Origin: Chloranthus sessilifolius
Taxonomy: Eukaryota > Streptophyta > Magnoliopsida > Chloranthales > Chloranthaceae
Assembly: GCA_021018995.1 (NCBI GenBank)
Contig: CM037596.1
Location: 103,213,416-103,277,415 of the forward strand
DNA: 64,000 nucleotides
Direction: 5' to 3'
Both the position numbers and the translations under genes were made by a program. The notes under the pieces were generated by a model that worked only from the letters and a program-made list of their open reading frames with translations, was not told the DNA's origin and ran no database searches. This document shows, one piece after another, positions 1 through 10,610 of the stretch (its first letter is position 1; every line of letters begins with the position of its first letter).

Positions 1-1858
1 GTAATCCATCCTACCCATATTTCATCAAAACCAATTTGGCAAAGGATATTGATAATGAAGTTCCACCTCACTCTATCATAAGCTTTTCGGATATCAATTT
101 TGACACATAATATTTTTAATCCAGAAGTAAGGTGGAACTTTCTAACCATCTCATGAGCAAGTAAGATATTTTCAGTGATACGCCTTCCCTTCACAAAGGC
201 GGATTGGTTCGGACTTACAAGTTTTGAAAGCACCAAAGCAAGTCTATTCGATATAATTTTTGTGATAACTTTATAGACAAAGTTGCAAAGGGCAATAGGT
301 CTCAAAGGGTAATAGGTCTCAACTTGTCAATGGTACTAGCATCCTTTTCCTTGGGAATGAGTCTAATAAAAGTAGAATTTATAGACTTTAAAAGCTTTTT
401 CTTTTGAAAGAAATTTCTTACCGTACAAGAGAACTCCTCCTTGGCAATATCCCAGTAGATCTTGAAAAAATTAGCAGGGAAAGCATTAGGCCCAGGCGCC
501 TTTCCATTTGGTAAAGAAAACACCACCTTGGTAATTTCGTCATTGGAGACCGGCATTGAGAGCTTCATCGCATCTTCCGGTTGAAGATGTCTTTTAAAAG
601 GAATGGCAGGGACGGGATCAGAACTGGAAGGGGTATAGATATTCTGATAATGGTTAACAATATAGTCACCAATCTGGCCCGGATCAACAAATCTATTCCC
701 AACATCATCCACCATCTCATACAGATTATTCACAACTTTTCGAGAATTGACATTTGCATGATAATAACTAGTATTACGATCATCATCATTGATGCGTGGA
801 TGACGAGACTTCTGAAAGTAAAATTCCTCCTCAGTGTTTAGTTCTCTATTAAGCTCCAGTAATGCATTCATTTCCTTCTTTGCAAGATCCTCATTTAAAG
901 GATCACCCTGAATGGAATTTTGAACGGTTGTGACCAAAGTATGGGCAACTCGAACTCTAGATTGAATAGTCCCAAAATCTCGTTTATTCCATTCCCGAAT
1001 AGCCTCTTTGACGAATTTGAGCTTTTGTTGCAGAATGAACATTTCAGTACCTTCCACTTGTCGCCCCCAAGCCTTAAAAATAACATCTCTGAATCCTGTT
1101 TGAGAGGTGCACACAGTAAAGAATTTGAAAGGCTTTGGCCTCGAGTAAATATCATGATGAAATCTAGTAATCAGAGCAAAGTGATCAGAAATTCCATCAG
1201 GCAAGTACTCGACCACCACATTAGGCCATAAAGATTTCCACTGACAATTAGCTAAATCCCTATCTAGCTGACAAAGGATATGCCTATTTCCAAGAGATCA
1301 ATTAGTCTAGGATAGAGAATTACCAAAGGCTTGTAAATCTCCAAGCTGACAAGCATCAAGGCAATTGTTTAATTCACTCATAATACGCCTTGGGACCAGG
1401 CGCCCCCCAACCTTCTCCTCAGGAAATCTGATACAGTTAAAGACCCCATTAAGAAGCCACGGTCCATTGATGTTAGCAGCAATGTTTAAGAGGGAGATCC
1501 ATAGCAATCTTCTGTCAGAGGCAAGGCTTGAAGCATATATAGCGGACAGGAAAAATTGCGAGCCATCATTTCTTGTAACACTGACATGGACAAGTTGATC
1601 AGTTTCTGCCAATTTATCAACCAAGAATTTATCAGCATCCTACAAAATCCACACCCTTCCAAACAAATGACTGTTATAATTCATCACACTTCTCCAACTT
1701 CTATTTAGTGATCGCATAACTTTTTCACTCCAAGCCAGACTGATTTTAGTTTCCAATAGGCATAGACTCTCGAGACTTTGATCTGTAATTAATTTCTTGA
1801 CTTCATTCCTCTTAATCCGGTTATTGAGATCCCAGACATTCCATGACCCACAATTCAT
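1..1858 (-). pseudogene. LINE ORF2: endonuclease and reverse transcriptase, broken, 3' truncated
   Basis: Read on the minus strand, 1858 to about 1307 is an L1-type apurinic/apyrimidinic endonuclease: it opens with the typical SWNVWDLNN start, has LLETK, and ends in the GISDHFALI motif near 1170. The catalytic GDFN motif reads GVFN, so a key Asp is replaced by Val. The stretch 1219 to 302 is the endonuclease-RT linker and the start of the RT fingers (GKAPGPNAFPANFF, then DKLRPITL). From 301 to 1 the frame continues as RT through [11 protein letters not shown] and IDIRKAYDR; the FADD box lies outside the window. There are in-frame stops near 1640 and 1300. The intact family protein would be about 1,200 residues or more. 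Reverse transcription would be primed at a nick made by the endonuclease. Confidence 0.85.
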
Positions 1859-1859
1859 C

Positions 1860-3600
1860 TAGACAGATCGGATTGCTGGGCCAACCCAGCTCTATTTCCT
1901 TTGCCCTTACCCTGCAGTTTAGGTTTAGTCTTGTGCTGTTTTGATTTAAAATTATTTGCTTCTTGCACCCCCATAATTTGAGAAATAGACACAATGCCAA
2001 ATTTACTGTTTTCAAGGGCCCCAGAAGTAGAGATTCCATGACATTCAAGATGTCAAACTTATTATGTGATGAAAGACTTCTAACCTGCTGACGGGTAGAG
2101 TTGTCCTTATCTATAGTTGACTGCATATATCCGGAAGGAAACTCATCCTTACCATTAAGAGATGGCGACTCCATACTCCTCCCTGAATTCTTCTCCATAG
2201 AACTCTATCCACCTCCTGAAAAGGAAGATACATCATTGTGGCGCTTTCGGGGGCTAACTTCCTGCCAAACCCCACAACAAATTGCATCCTCCAGTGCTTG
2301 ATTTGCAGGCTCTATTGCAGGTTCAAGATCGATATGCTGCCACTCTAAGAATGACAAGTTTCCACACTGGGCAGGTCTCTCCACCGCCTGAAATTCAGGC
2401 GCCATCACAGGCTCATAATCTGTTCGCTATCCCACAGATTTCTCCTCCATAGCGATATCTAAGTTACTAATATTGGTTGGGCTCCGAGAGATCCGAGTAT
2501 CGACAAGTTCATAGTTTTCATTGGCCTCTGCTACCTGTGAATTTTCGGGAATTCCAGAATTGGTTCCATCTCCTTCTGTGGTCGAACCAAAAACACCATC
2601 CACACTCCCATTAGCTTGTGAGTGTCAACTTGCATCACCATCCACACCCCCATTAGCCTGTGGTTCCAGATTGATTACATCTTTCGATCACATAGACGTA
2701 ATCTAGCCATCAATACAATCATTCGAACAATCCTTATTAGATTTGACCACCCATTCTTGTCTAGTCTTGATGACTATTGGGCTCTTGCTGCACTTCTCTG
2801 ATGCATGTTCAAATGATGAACAATGCCTACATATGTTGGGATTCCACTCATACTCGACTTTTTGAATGAATTGTTCACCATCTTCTCTCTATAGGATAAT
2901 AGTAGTAGGGAACGCAAACTCACCATCAATTTCAATGCAGACCTGTGCATATGCCAATCTAGATCTGTTCGTAGTTGGAACATCGGCATGAATCAACATT
3001 CCCATAGTGCTAGCAATTCTACTCAAGATATTCGGAGACCAGAAATGTAAAGGAAGTTTCAAAAGTCTGACCCAGATGGGGACCGATTCCATCATCTCCC
3101 TTTTAGGTTTCATCGAAGACTCTCACCTTCACAAGACCATTAGTCTTCCTCCTATTGTCCATATCCCTTCATCTAAGACCTTCCTCATGTCCTCCTCATT
3201 TTGGAATTTGAATAAGAAGAATCCCTCTTCAATTTTTATAACATTCACACATCCTCGGATCTTCCATAATCTCTCTATAGCTGCTTTTAGACCTTGATAG
3301 TAAGGCTTCATCCCAAGAACATACCCTATTAAGGTGTTTCTCCAACGTAGAGATTCTATCTGAATCTCTGCTTCAGGGCATATGACCACTCCCTTCTCGA
3401 TGCTAGGGATGAACTCAAGTTTCTCATAAGAATCGGAAAGTTTGCTCTCCTTAAACAGGGAAGGTCACCTCCCCGGAGGATCTGGAGGCTTCAAAGGAAC
3501 CTCCATTGTGCACTTAGATTTATCCTTTACTAGTTTCAAAGAATGCCATTTGTCGGAAAATCCTAAACCCTCACATATGTTAGGTTTGTGGGTCAGACAT
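1860..3600 (-). pseudogene. LINE ORF1: DUF4283 and CCHC zinc knuckle RNA-binding protein, broken
   Basis: Minus-strand frames from about 3600 to 1860. The DUF4283 core is clear at 3389-2889 (FLFKFQNEEDMRKVLDEG, PIWVRLLKLPLHFW). It is followed at about 2838-2785 by a knuckle spelling CRHCSSFEHASEKC, an exact CX2CX4HX4C. The rest (2700-1860) is a low-complexity tail with no recognised domain, as is usual in plant LINE ORF1. The protein would coat LINE RNA. Several frameshifts and stops separate the pieces. The N-terminus is uncertain because no clear start codon survives upstream of 3389. Confidence 0.75.
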
Positions 3601-3683
3601 TTCTAGTTAGATGGTTTGTTGAGCAAAGATTTTGCTAAATGGTTGGCTCACATTATGTTTTGGGTGGCATGTTTCATCTATCA

Positions 3684-3846
3684 CACTACAAAAAATAAGA
3701 TTATTAGCGACAGTTTTTTGCAGCAAAAAACTGCTGCTATTAACAAAAAAATTATTAAGACTATTAGTGGCAAGGGTATTAGCGACAACTTTTTTGTTAA
3801 TAGCGGCAGTTTTTTGCTACTGCTAATAGTCTTATTTTTTGTAGTG
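3684..3846. mobile_element. CACTA-type MITE, 163 bp
   Basis: It begins CACTACAAAAAATAAGA and ends with the exact inverse TCTTATTTTTTGTAGTG. Subterminal GCGACAGTTTTTTG / TAGCGGCAGTTTTTTG stretches can also pair, so the element can fold back almost fully. The CACTA ends and short length with no coding capacity define a non-autonomous CACTA (CMC) derivative. The flanking trinucleotides are TCA and TCG, matching at two of three positions of an expected 3-bp duplication. Confidence 0.8.
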
Positions 3847-3956
3847 TCGGTTGCGGATGATTTCAGGTTTACGGTTTCACTATATATACACAGTTACTTG
3901 TATTGAGTAGTGGATGTGAGTGATTGTAAAAACCCTAATTTTTCATTTGCCTTTGA

Positions 3957-4095
3957 CACTACAAAAAAAGAGGGTTTTAGCGGCAACTCTCCGATAGAAA
4001 TACTGGTGCCTAATTATCTAAACCGCGCCGATACAAATCATAAAAGTAAAATAATAGCATAATCCGCTAAAGCTAAAACAAACCCTCATCCCAAG
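3957..4095. mobile_element. Second CACTA-like element end (degenerate MITE)
   Basis: CACTACAAAAAAAGAGGG at 3957 starts like a CACTA terminal repeat and runs into TTTTAGCGGCAAC, a subterminal motif like that of the MITE 110 bp to the left. A poor inverse (CCGCTAAAGC then AAACCCTC) appears at about 4060-4090, but no clean right terminus or target duplication is visible. It is either a decayed MITE or a solitary end. Confidence 0.45.
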
Positions 4096-4160
4096 CTATA
4101 AGATGTCGTGCCCAACCAAACCAGATTAATATTTTTTTTTACTCTAAAACCGACTCCTCT

Positions 4161-4168
<8 letters not shown>

Positions 4169-4198
<30 letters not shown>
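4169..4198 (+). repeat. (CT)n microsatellite, leader-like pyrimidine tract
   Basis: An uninterrupted run of CT dinucleotides after a C homopolymer, followed by more pyrimidine-rich sequence (CTTCTTCTTCTT at 4228-4250). Such Y-patches are common just upstream of plant transcription starts, and this one lies about 80 bp before a TATA-like sequence. Confidence 0.9.
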
Positions 4199-4199
<1 letters not shown>

Positions 4200-4274
4200 T
4201 CGAAACCCTAGCCTCCATCTCCCTCTTCGTCTCTTCTTCTTCTTCTTCTTCCTCTTCAACTCTCACTCCTTCCA

Positions 4275-4282
4275 TATAAATA
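4275..4282 (+). promoter_or_regulatory. TATA-like box of a candidate host gene
   Basis: TATAAATA in an otherwise CT-rich, gene-like leader. AAACCCTA telomere-box-type motifs (4203, 4300, 4340 region) surround it, as is frequent in plant housekeeping promoters. Transcription would be expected to begin near 4305-4315. This rests on motif and context only. Confidence 0.45.
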
Positions 4283-4309
4283 CTAAAACGTTATCAAGCC
4301 CTAGCTCCT

Positions 4310-6305
4310 TCCATCTATCCGATTCTCTCATGGAAACGATTAGGGTTTGAACAGCCGTCGAGCTTTTTGGGTTCGATCGACTTTGGAATCTATGGAGCGT
4401 TGGATGATCAAATCTGCTTGGGTGTCTTCAGTTTTTCTCCCTGATTTTGTGGTTTTATAACCTTTTCTCCCAGAATTTTGCTTCTGTAACTTTTTCTGGT
4501 AGCCTCACGACGTTGATTTCCGGTGCCATTGCCGTTCTAAAAAAGAAGCTCGCCGGTTAAGCTGCTCAACCCTCTCAGTTTTTCGTCACACTCGAACCAT
4601 GAAGCCGTCTCTTCGAACCTTTTAGTTTCAAGATCTTTGTAGTCTTCAGATCTGGAGCGGTTGAAAAGAAACTATTTTTGGTAGAAATCGAGGTAGGTTT
4701 CTTAGATCTGTGTTCTTCATGCTTTTGGTGTCGATTTTTCATCTATTTTTTTGGATGTTTAGTTCAAGAACTAGATTTTTTCTAATGTTTTCTTAGATTT
4801 AGGTTCATAGATTGTTGAGGTTTTTTACTCTTCTGGCTTTGAATTTCTACTCTGGAGAGCTTATTGGTTTTTATTTATTTTTTTGGTTTTTTAGCACTAG
4901 TACCGTTCTTCTTAATTAAAGGCTTCATTTTGGAAAATGTAGCATTTTGGTAGCTTTTTCCGGTTGGATCTTCGCTTTTAACTCTTGAACTACTGAGATA
5001 GTTTTATTTATTTATTATTATTATTTTTATTATTGTTATTATTATATAGATTTAGAATTTTTATTATTAAGCTTCAGATTCTATTTTGGAGGTGGTAGAT
5101 CATCTCTGATCACGGACCCCCAATTTTCTCGGTGGTTGACCACTGATTGTTGAACTAGTTCCAAATCACAGATCGGTCAAATCTCCAAATGTTTCTGTTC
5201 ATTTCATACAATTATTGGTGAGTTTGGGTTTAGATTGCAGTTTGGGTTTTAGATTTATTTTGTGTGCAATCTTTCTACCTCTTGATTTAATTGAGATTAT
5301 TTTTTCCCTTTTTTTCATACAATCTTGCTAGCACATGATCAAGTACAATAACATATTCATATGTTCCACAAACAATGCATCTAAATGAAATAATATTCAC
5401 TTTATATTTTAAAGTATTTTTTCAATAAAAGTAACTTTCTGATGTATGTAGTCATGAATAAGATTAGCACTATTAATGGAACAATAATAAAGGACTGTTG
5501 TTTCAGTTTTATAGTGTGGCGTTCATAAATTTTTAGGTAATTGATAAATAACGATAGTTAATTCATTTCAATCTGTGGAAAAGAAGATTTATTCATGAAT
5601 AGTGTCAATGTGATAATATGAAAAATTGTGATCTAGATTCATGAGATGTGCAACAGTCATAAGAATTCATGGTGATATCAAGGAATCAGTCATTGAAAGA
5701 GGGAATTCCATGGGGTGCAAAGATGGAAAACAGAGCAACATTCCAAATGACTGATAGAGCAATAAATTCTTGCATCTAGTGGCAAACTGTGATTTAATAA
5801 ATTCAGTGAAGAGATTAAAAAAAGGAAAGCCGTGTCCCAAATTATCAATGAAAGATGACAAATTGATCTCCCGTTATATTTATGTTTAGGAAGTATTATT
5901 TCAGATGGCCTGATAAAAAATCAGACTCGAAACATTGATGAATGAATATGAACAAATGGTGAGCTGATTTAAGACAAAAATGGAATTCTTAGCACTTGCC
6001 TAAAGTTTTTGAATTTCTCATTTTTTTTCCTCTTATACAGAAATTGAAAAAACTCAAAAAAATATTTTCTTGAATTTCATGTCATCAAAGGTCTTTGATT
6101 TTATTTAATTTTTCTCTTATTTTGTATGGTTTTTGGGTATGGAATTTTTTTTTTTCCTTCGATTTTATGGTTAATAGGTTTGATATGAAATGTTGTGTTT
6201 TTTCTTTGGATTTCAGGAATTTCCTTACGGTAGTGAATGACCGGCTATGGAAGGTGGTCTCTCCAAAGGATGTCTTTAGAAATTAGGGCCAAGTTTCTGT
6301 ATGAA
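4310..6305 (+). other. Candidate first exon, 5'UTR intron and exon 2 of a host gene
   Basis: A CT-rich leader with short upstream ORFs (for example ATG at 4330, seven codons to a TGA) runs to CGAG/GTAGGT at 4692/4693, a good plant 5' splice site. The T-rich stretch 4693-6216 ends with TTTCTTTGGATTTCAG at 6216, a good 3' splice site. Exon 2 would be 6217-6305, followed by GTAAGT at 6306. The intron shows no transposon coding and no strong repeat. Everything after about 6399 is nested transposons to 33127. I see no convincing next exon in 33128-35800, so this is either a gene with a very long second intron or a gene cut off from its remainder. Confidence 0.4.
6237..6305 (+). CDS. Candidate first coding exon (23 codons) of unrecognised host protein
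   Basis: ATG at 6237 opens 23 codons (MTGYGRWSLQRMSLEIRAK, then FLYE) that run exactly to the GAA/GTAAGT donor at 6305/6306, leaving phase 0. The exon sits behind a good 3' splice site at 6216 and a leader exon with its own TATA box. I do not recognise the protein. The first ATG, rather than the one at 6249, is chosen because only its frame stays open to the donor. A chance ORF of this length is quite possible. Confidence 0.35.
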
Positions 6306-6398
6306 GTAAGTCACTTCTCAGTCTGCCCCTAAAAATTTTCATTATTGCACGGTCTCTCTCATGTCAAATATTTTGATAATTATTGCAAATACAAAATA

Positions 6399-8635
6399 TG
6401 TAATGACCCTAAAATTCTGAGAACTTCTTGACTGCTTTGATAACAGTGCCCCGGCATGGAAATCGAGATAAATTTAAAATTTAAATAAAAGATTATTAAT
6501 ATGGGAATCTATAATCTATAGGCATGAGATATGAATTGTCACTTGTGACGCAAGTCTGAGATGCCATTTAGTCTGTTGGTAGAATAAGATACACGTGTGT
6601 GGTGTGTGTGTGCTCAGCATCGGAGCGAGTTAGTTAGAAATGGAAATATTAGGATATTTCCATTTTGTAGCTTATAAAGGAAGGAAGGTTAGGAATACCC
6701 AATCCCTCTTCTCTTTGCTCTTGTTCTCAATCCTTGCCTGCAAGCCTGTTGCTACGAAACTCCCTCTGTGAGAAACCCAAGCTTGTGACCCTAGATTTCC
6801 GATCTTCTGATTTGAGCGTAAGTCAATCGACGGGAATACGTCGATTACATTGTGAGAGCAATATGCGCCTGGGTGTTAGCGGGGTGTCGTACTTTCGGAT
6901 CTTCGAAAAGTTTTAAGCGGTAAACCACTCGATTCGGATCCTAAACCCATGTAAGATTGCGATGCCGTGAAGTAAGGAACAAACTTTCGAAAGAGGTGAG
7001 TTATTATATTCATAAAGAGTCCTTGATGTCATAGGGATGCATTTATGTGTGTTTGAATGATTCATGTTGAATCATAAAAGCTAGGGTTGAAATGGGTTTG
7101 AATTCAACAAACCCCATTAATGGCTGTTTAACTGTCGGATCCGATCGATCAATTGAGAATTGATCAATCAGTCTGTAATCTGATCCATCAAACTTGAGAG
7201 TTGATCGATCGAATTTTATAAATGGCCCTTATGAAACAGAAGGGTGAATTTCTTGAGAAGTTAGAGCCCGATGTGCTCGATCGATCAAACTGGTGGTTTG
7301 ATCTATCGAATTTGGAATTGATCGATCAAATTGAGAAGTGATTGATCAGGTGTGAACTGATTGATCAATTGGTAATTGATAGATCAAACAGTGATATTGA
7401 TTGATCAAATCAGGGATTTGATCGATCAAATTTTATAAACACACTATGAAATAGGAGGTATGTTTTTATGAATTTTTGACTCGATCGAACAAACATGCGG
7501 ATTGATCGATCCAATTGAAGATCCGATCGATCAATGATGACATTGATCGATCAAAGTTCCTCTGTTAGGAAGAAGTTGAAATGCTGGTTTTGATCGATCA
7601 ATTATGGGAATTGATCGATCAACTTGAGAATCTGATCGATCAACCATGGAGTTGATCGATTAGATGTCTTTTATTCAGGTTGTGTAGGTTTGAGGCATCC
7701 GATCGATCAATGAAGAGATTGATCAATCAAATGTGAACCCGATCGATTAAATAGAGGGATTGATCAATCGACTTCCCCTGTTCTGTCTGTCTTAGAGGAA
7801 GGCATTCGATCGATCAAATGAGGAATTGATCGATCAGATGTGAATCCGATCAATCAAATATGGAGATTGATCGATCGAATTCCCTTGTTCAGCCTGTATG
7901 AGTTTTCTCGGAAAAACATTGCTGGGTGGTGTATTAATTTCTGTTTTGACACTTAGTATACTACACGTATGTTCTAGGTCAAGGTCTGGACATCTTAAAA
8001 AGCTTTAGATTTGCTAAGAAAGACTTGATCTGAGGTAGGAGAAATTCAACTTTACTTGTCTCTAATTTCGACTGCATGGTTTTCTGAGTATCTGTAATTG
8101 TTTCTTCAGTCATACAAGCTTTGTTATCTATTCTGCCATCTGTTTTTGCTATATGATTATGAGATCTTTACATGTATTGATTTAAAGTTCATGTGACGAA
8201 TCCCCCTGACGTGGCAGGATACCCACGACCGGTATGGCAGGATATCCGTGTATCTGATTTGTAAACCCTTAGCACAAGTTGCTCTCCTTTGTAGAGACTT
8301 GATGTAAATCATCTATAATTGTTTATTGAACGACGATGGTCGGGGTTACCCATCGGCACACATCTGACTACCACGTGCTATATTCACGGGAGTTATTTAA
8401 GTATATAGAATTTAAGTCAATAACTACTGTACGCATGCATCTGATAACTTTGATATTAAAGTCTGTTCTTACACTGTTGTATCTGCTCTATTCATTAAAA
8501 ATTATGTATTCTGATTATCTGTCTGCATCTGTTTATTTCTATTTGCACTGTCTGAGATATATTCTGAAAGCCATGCTTTACGTTTTAGATGCAAATTATT
8601 TGAGTTTCTTCTATTGAGCTTAAATGGTAGCTGAC
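6399..8635 (+). mobile_element. Solo LTR of gypsy family 'LTR-A', left part
   Basis: It starts TGTAATGACCC at 6399, preceded by AAATA (6394-6398). The LTR resumes at 32573 after the nested Athila and ends GGGCTGTCACA at 33127, followed by AAATA. A 5-bp duplication with no PBS, internal region or second LTR makes this a solo LTR of about 2.79 kb, left by unequal recombination. A second copy of the family, as the 3' LTR of a minus-strand element, lies at 35810-38420, and the two align through the interrupted region (both have the CTATTGAGCTTA stretch before the break). The copy linked to that LTR encodes a chromodomain integrase, so the family is a Tekay/Del relative. The segment includes a TATA-like TTATAAAGGAAGG near 6672. 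Confidence 0.9.
7130..7885. repeat. GATCGATC palindromic array inside LTR-A
   Basis: About 15 exact GATCGATC octamers, mostly within TTGATCGATCAA-like 12-mers, spaced roughly 20-70 bp, with many one-base variants (GATCAATC, GATCGATT). The spacers differ, so it is a dispersed palindromic motif array rather than a simple tandem satellite. The same array sits in the minus-strand LTR copy (37105-37760). Confidence 0.9.
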
Positions 8636-10045
8636 TAATGAGTAGTGAAATATGACGATATTTCACCCCTAAAGACCTATATTTAGCCATCCAATGAAGG
8701 CTATCTAATGGAAATTGTGAAGTTTTCTGAGTTTCAGGTGAAATTTGCCATTGGATGCATTAAGGAGTATAAAAGAATGTAAAGTCAAACAAACACTGGA
8801 ATAATGCAACAAACCCCAACTGTTTGTTATGTCGATCAATCGACCCCATAAGGTCGATGCATCGACATAAAAAATTCAAATTCAAAGTCAATCTTGGTCG
8901 ATTGATCGACCACTTGAGTCGATCAATCGACTAAATTTGAAACTTGAATTCTGGATCTAAGAGATATTAAAAGAGAAAAATCTGGAGATTCGGGGATATC
9001 TTCTCCGCTTGCATTTTTCTGTTTTGGGTTTTCTTTTTTTAGAGTTTTGGGGGGAGAGAGATTTCAGTCCGTGTGGTTCCAGTTTCTAGTTTTCATTTCC
9101 TAGTTTTAGATCTTACATTAGTTTAGTTTAATTTCTACATTCAAGAAAGGATTGTACACATTAGATTAAAGATTTTATGGATTTTTGTGGATCATTCTTT
9201 ACGGTATTTTAATGTCATTTCTAATTTCTGTCTTTATTTTGTTAATTATTTCAATTATGTGTGACTAGTTTTATTAAGATGGGGATCTGATGAATCCCAT
9301 CCAAAGTAGTCATTCATCGTAATAAAAATTTGTGGTTGAGATGTTAGATTCATTTAAAAGGCCTTAATGTTATTATCGATAATCGATATAATCCGATTGC
9401 AATTTGAGATCTAGGAGCTAATCATGCCCTATGATTTCAGATCTGCAATAATAATTTTATCCTAATTATTACCTATCTCAGGGTTAAGTTTTACTACCAT
9501 ATGAGGTGTGAGTGTTAATCATACACTCATGGGATGTTAATCATACATCTCCTTAATCTTAGATCAGTGTTTGGAATCTACCTAGAGATTGGGTTCTGAG
9601 TATTGTCTGAGGTGTGAGTGTTAATCATACACTCATGAGATGTTAATCATACATTCCCATGATCTCAGATTTGTACCTTAAAACTCACGTGTGTTTGGGG
9701 CCGGTGCTTCTTCTTAAATATTTTTTTTAAAGATCTCACATCTTAATCCACAGACTTGTATTGCATAAATGATATACCTACGATGGGAGGAATTAGTATC
9801 CCAATCCTTATATTTTATCATCTGTTTAAATTTTCATTAGTGGTTAGTGCTTATCTCATCCTCCGAATTCTTAAGTTTTTAATTTAGAAGATACTGTGAT
9901 AGATTTGTGGTAATTCTTTTGGTTAATTACTATTTCTAGTTATCATTTTCTAACCAATCCTCATGGGAACGATCTCGTACTCTGCCCCCACTATCTGCAA
10001 ACGTATTCGTGCGCTTGCGTGTAAAACACATTTAAAATCATAAGT
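8636..10045 (+). repeat. Athila 5' LTR
   Basis: About 1,410 bp, matching 21259-21443 joined to 31336-32567. It begins TAATGAGTAG where the 3' copy begins TGATGAGTAG, so the canonical TG has changed to TA. The end (AAATCATAAG) has also drifted from the 3' copy's AAATCACAACA. Internally it holds TCGATCAATCGACC palindromes (8835-8935) and two copies of a unit of roughly 60 bp carrying GTTAATCATACACTCATG (9504-9565 and 9608-9660). Confidence 0.92.
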
Positions 10046-10047
10046 TT

Positions 10048-10066
10048 TCGGCGCCTTTGCCGCGGA
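10048..10066 (+). other. Athila primer-binding site
   Basis: TCGGCGCCTTTGCCGCGGA lies three bases after the 5' LTR. It resembles the TGGCGCCGTTGCCGGGGA site usual for Athila, with several substitutions. It would pair with a tRNA 3' end to start minus-strand DNA synthesis. Confidence 0.75.
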
Positions 10067-10179
10067 TTGGGAGTAGAAAATTTAAAATTTTTAGGAAATA
10101 AAAAATTAATTTTAGAAATTTCTATAGATTTAAATTAGTATTTAAACTAGTTTTAAAAAAAAAAAAAAAATTTTGAAAA

Positions 10180-10279
10180 AAATTGAGATCGATCGATCGA
10201 CCTAAACCCTCGATCAATCGACTCCAAAAAATTTGCAAATTTTTCCTTCGTAATCTTTTGATTTTTGAAACTTAACTTA

Positions 10280-10331
<52 letters not shown>

Positions 10332-10430
10332 AATTTTGAAATTTAATCCTCGATTGATCGACCTAAGCCCTCGATCAATCGAAGTCTCTTTGATCGATTG
10401 ATCTACCTAAACCCTCGATCAATCGAACTA
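10180..10430. repeat. TCGATCAATCGA palindromes and (TA)n microsatellite in Athila leader
   Basis: Several CGATCGATCGACC / TCGATCAATCGA palindromes flank a pure (TA)n run at 10281-10329. The untranslated leader 10067-10610 has no coding signal otherwise and is A-rich with a poly(A) run near 10155. Confidence 0.85.
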
Positions 10431-10610
10431 AAAAAAAAAAGAAATCTCGCATTTTGTGTGGAATACTTGTGTCTTTGTATGCACACTAGGTCCTCTAGAG
10501 ATAAATCTTTAGAACCTTTCAATTTTGAGATCGAGCGAACTTGTTGTTTGAATCGAAAAGAGATCAGAATAGGGTGAGAAGCTAGAAGTGAAACATTAAT
10601 TCAATTCGAA

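Larger units (their letters stand above)
1..3610 (-). mobile_element. L1-type LINE (non-LTR retrotransposon), 3' end beyond window
   Basis: Two consecutive minus-strand coding regions in the order expected of a plant L1 LINE: ORF1 (DUF4283 plus CCHC knuckle, about 1860-3600), then ORF2 (apurinic endonuclease followed by reverse transcriptase, 1-1858). The element runs off the left edge before the RT catalytic box, so the RNase H/zinc region and poly(A) tail are not in view. The 5' end is placed near 3610 because coding similarity fades there and a separate MITE begins at 3684. No target duplication can be checked. Frames are interrupted several times, so the copy is dead. Confidence 0.85.

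Noticed and set aside
4108..4350. 80-codon open frame across the CT microsatellite
   Set aside because: It is made of Ser/Leu runs from CT repeats and lies partly upstream of the TATA-like box, so it is leader DNA rather than a protein gene.
7130..7885. Regularly spaced repeats that could be read as a CRISPR-like array
   Set aside because: Repeats are short palindromes with variable spacing within an LTR of a plant retroelement, with no cas genes; the genome is eukaryotic.
8336..8617. 93-codon open frame in LTR-A
   Set aside because: It lies inside the U3/R region of the LTR, is Leu/Tyr-rich from AT-rich DNA, and is not kept in the minus-strand LTR copy as far as I can read.
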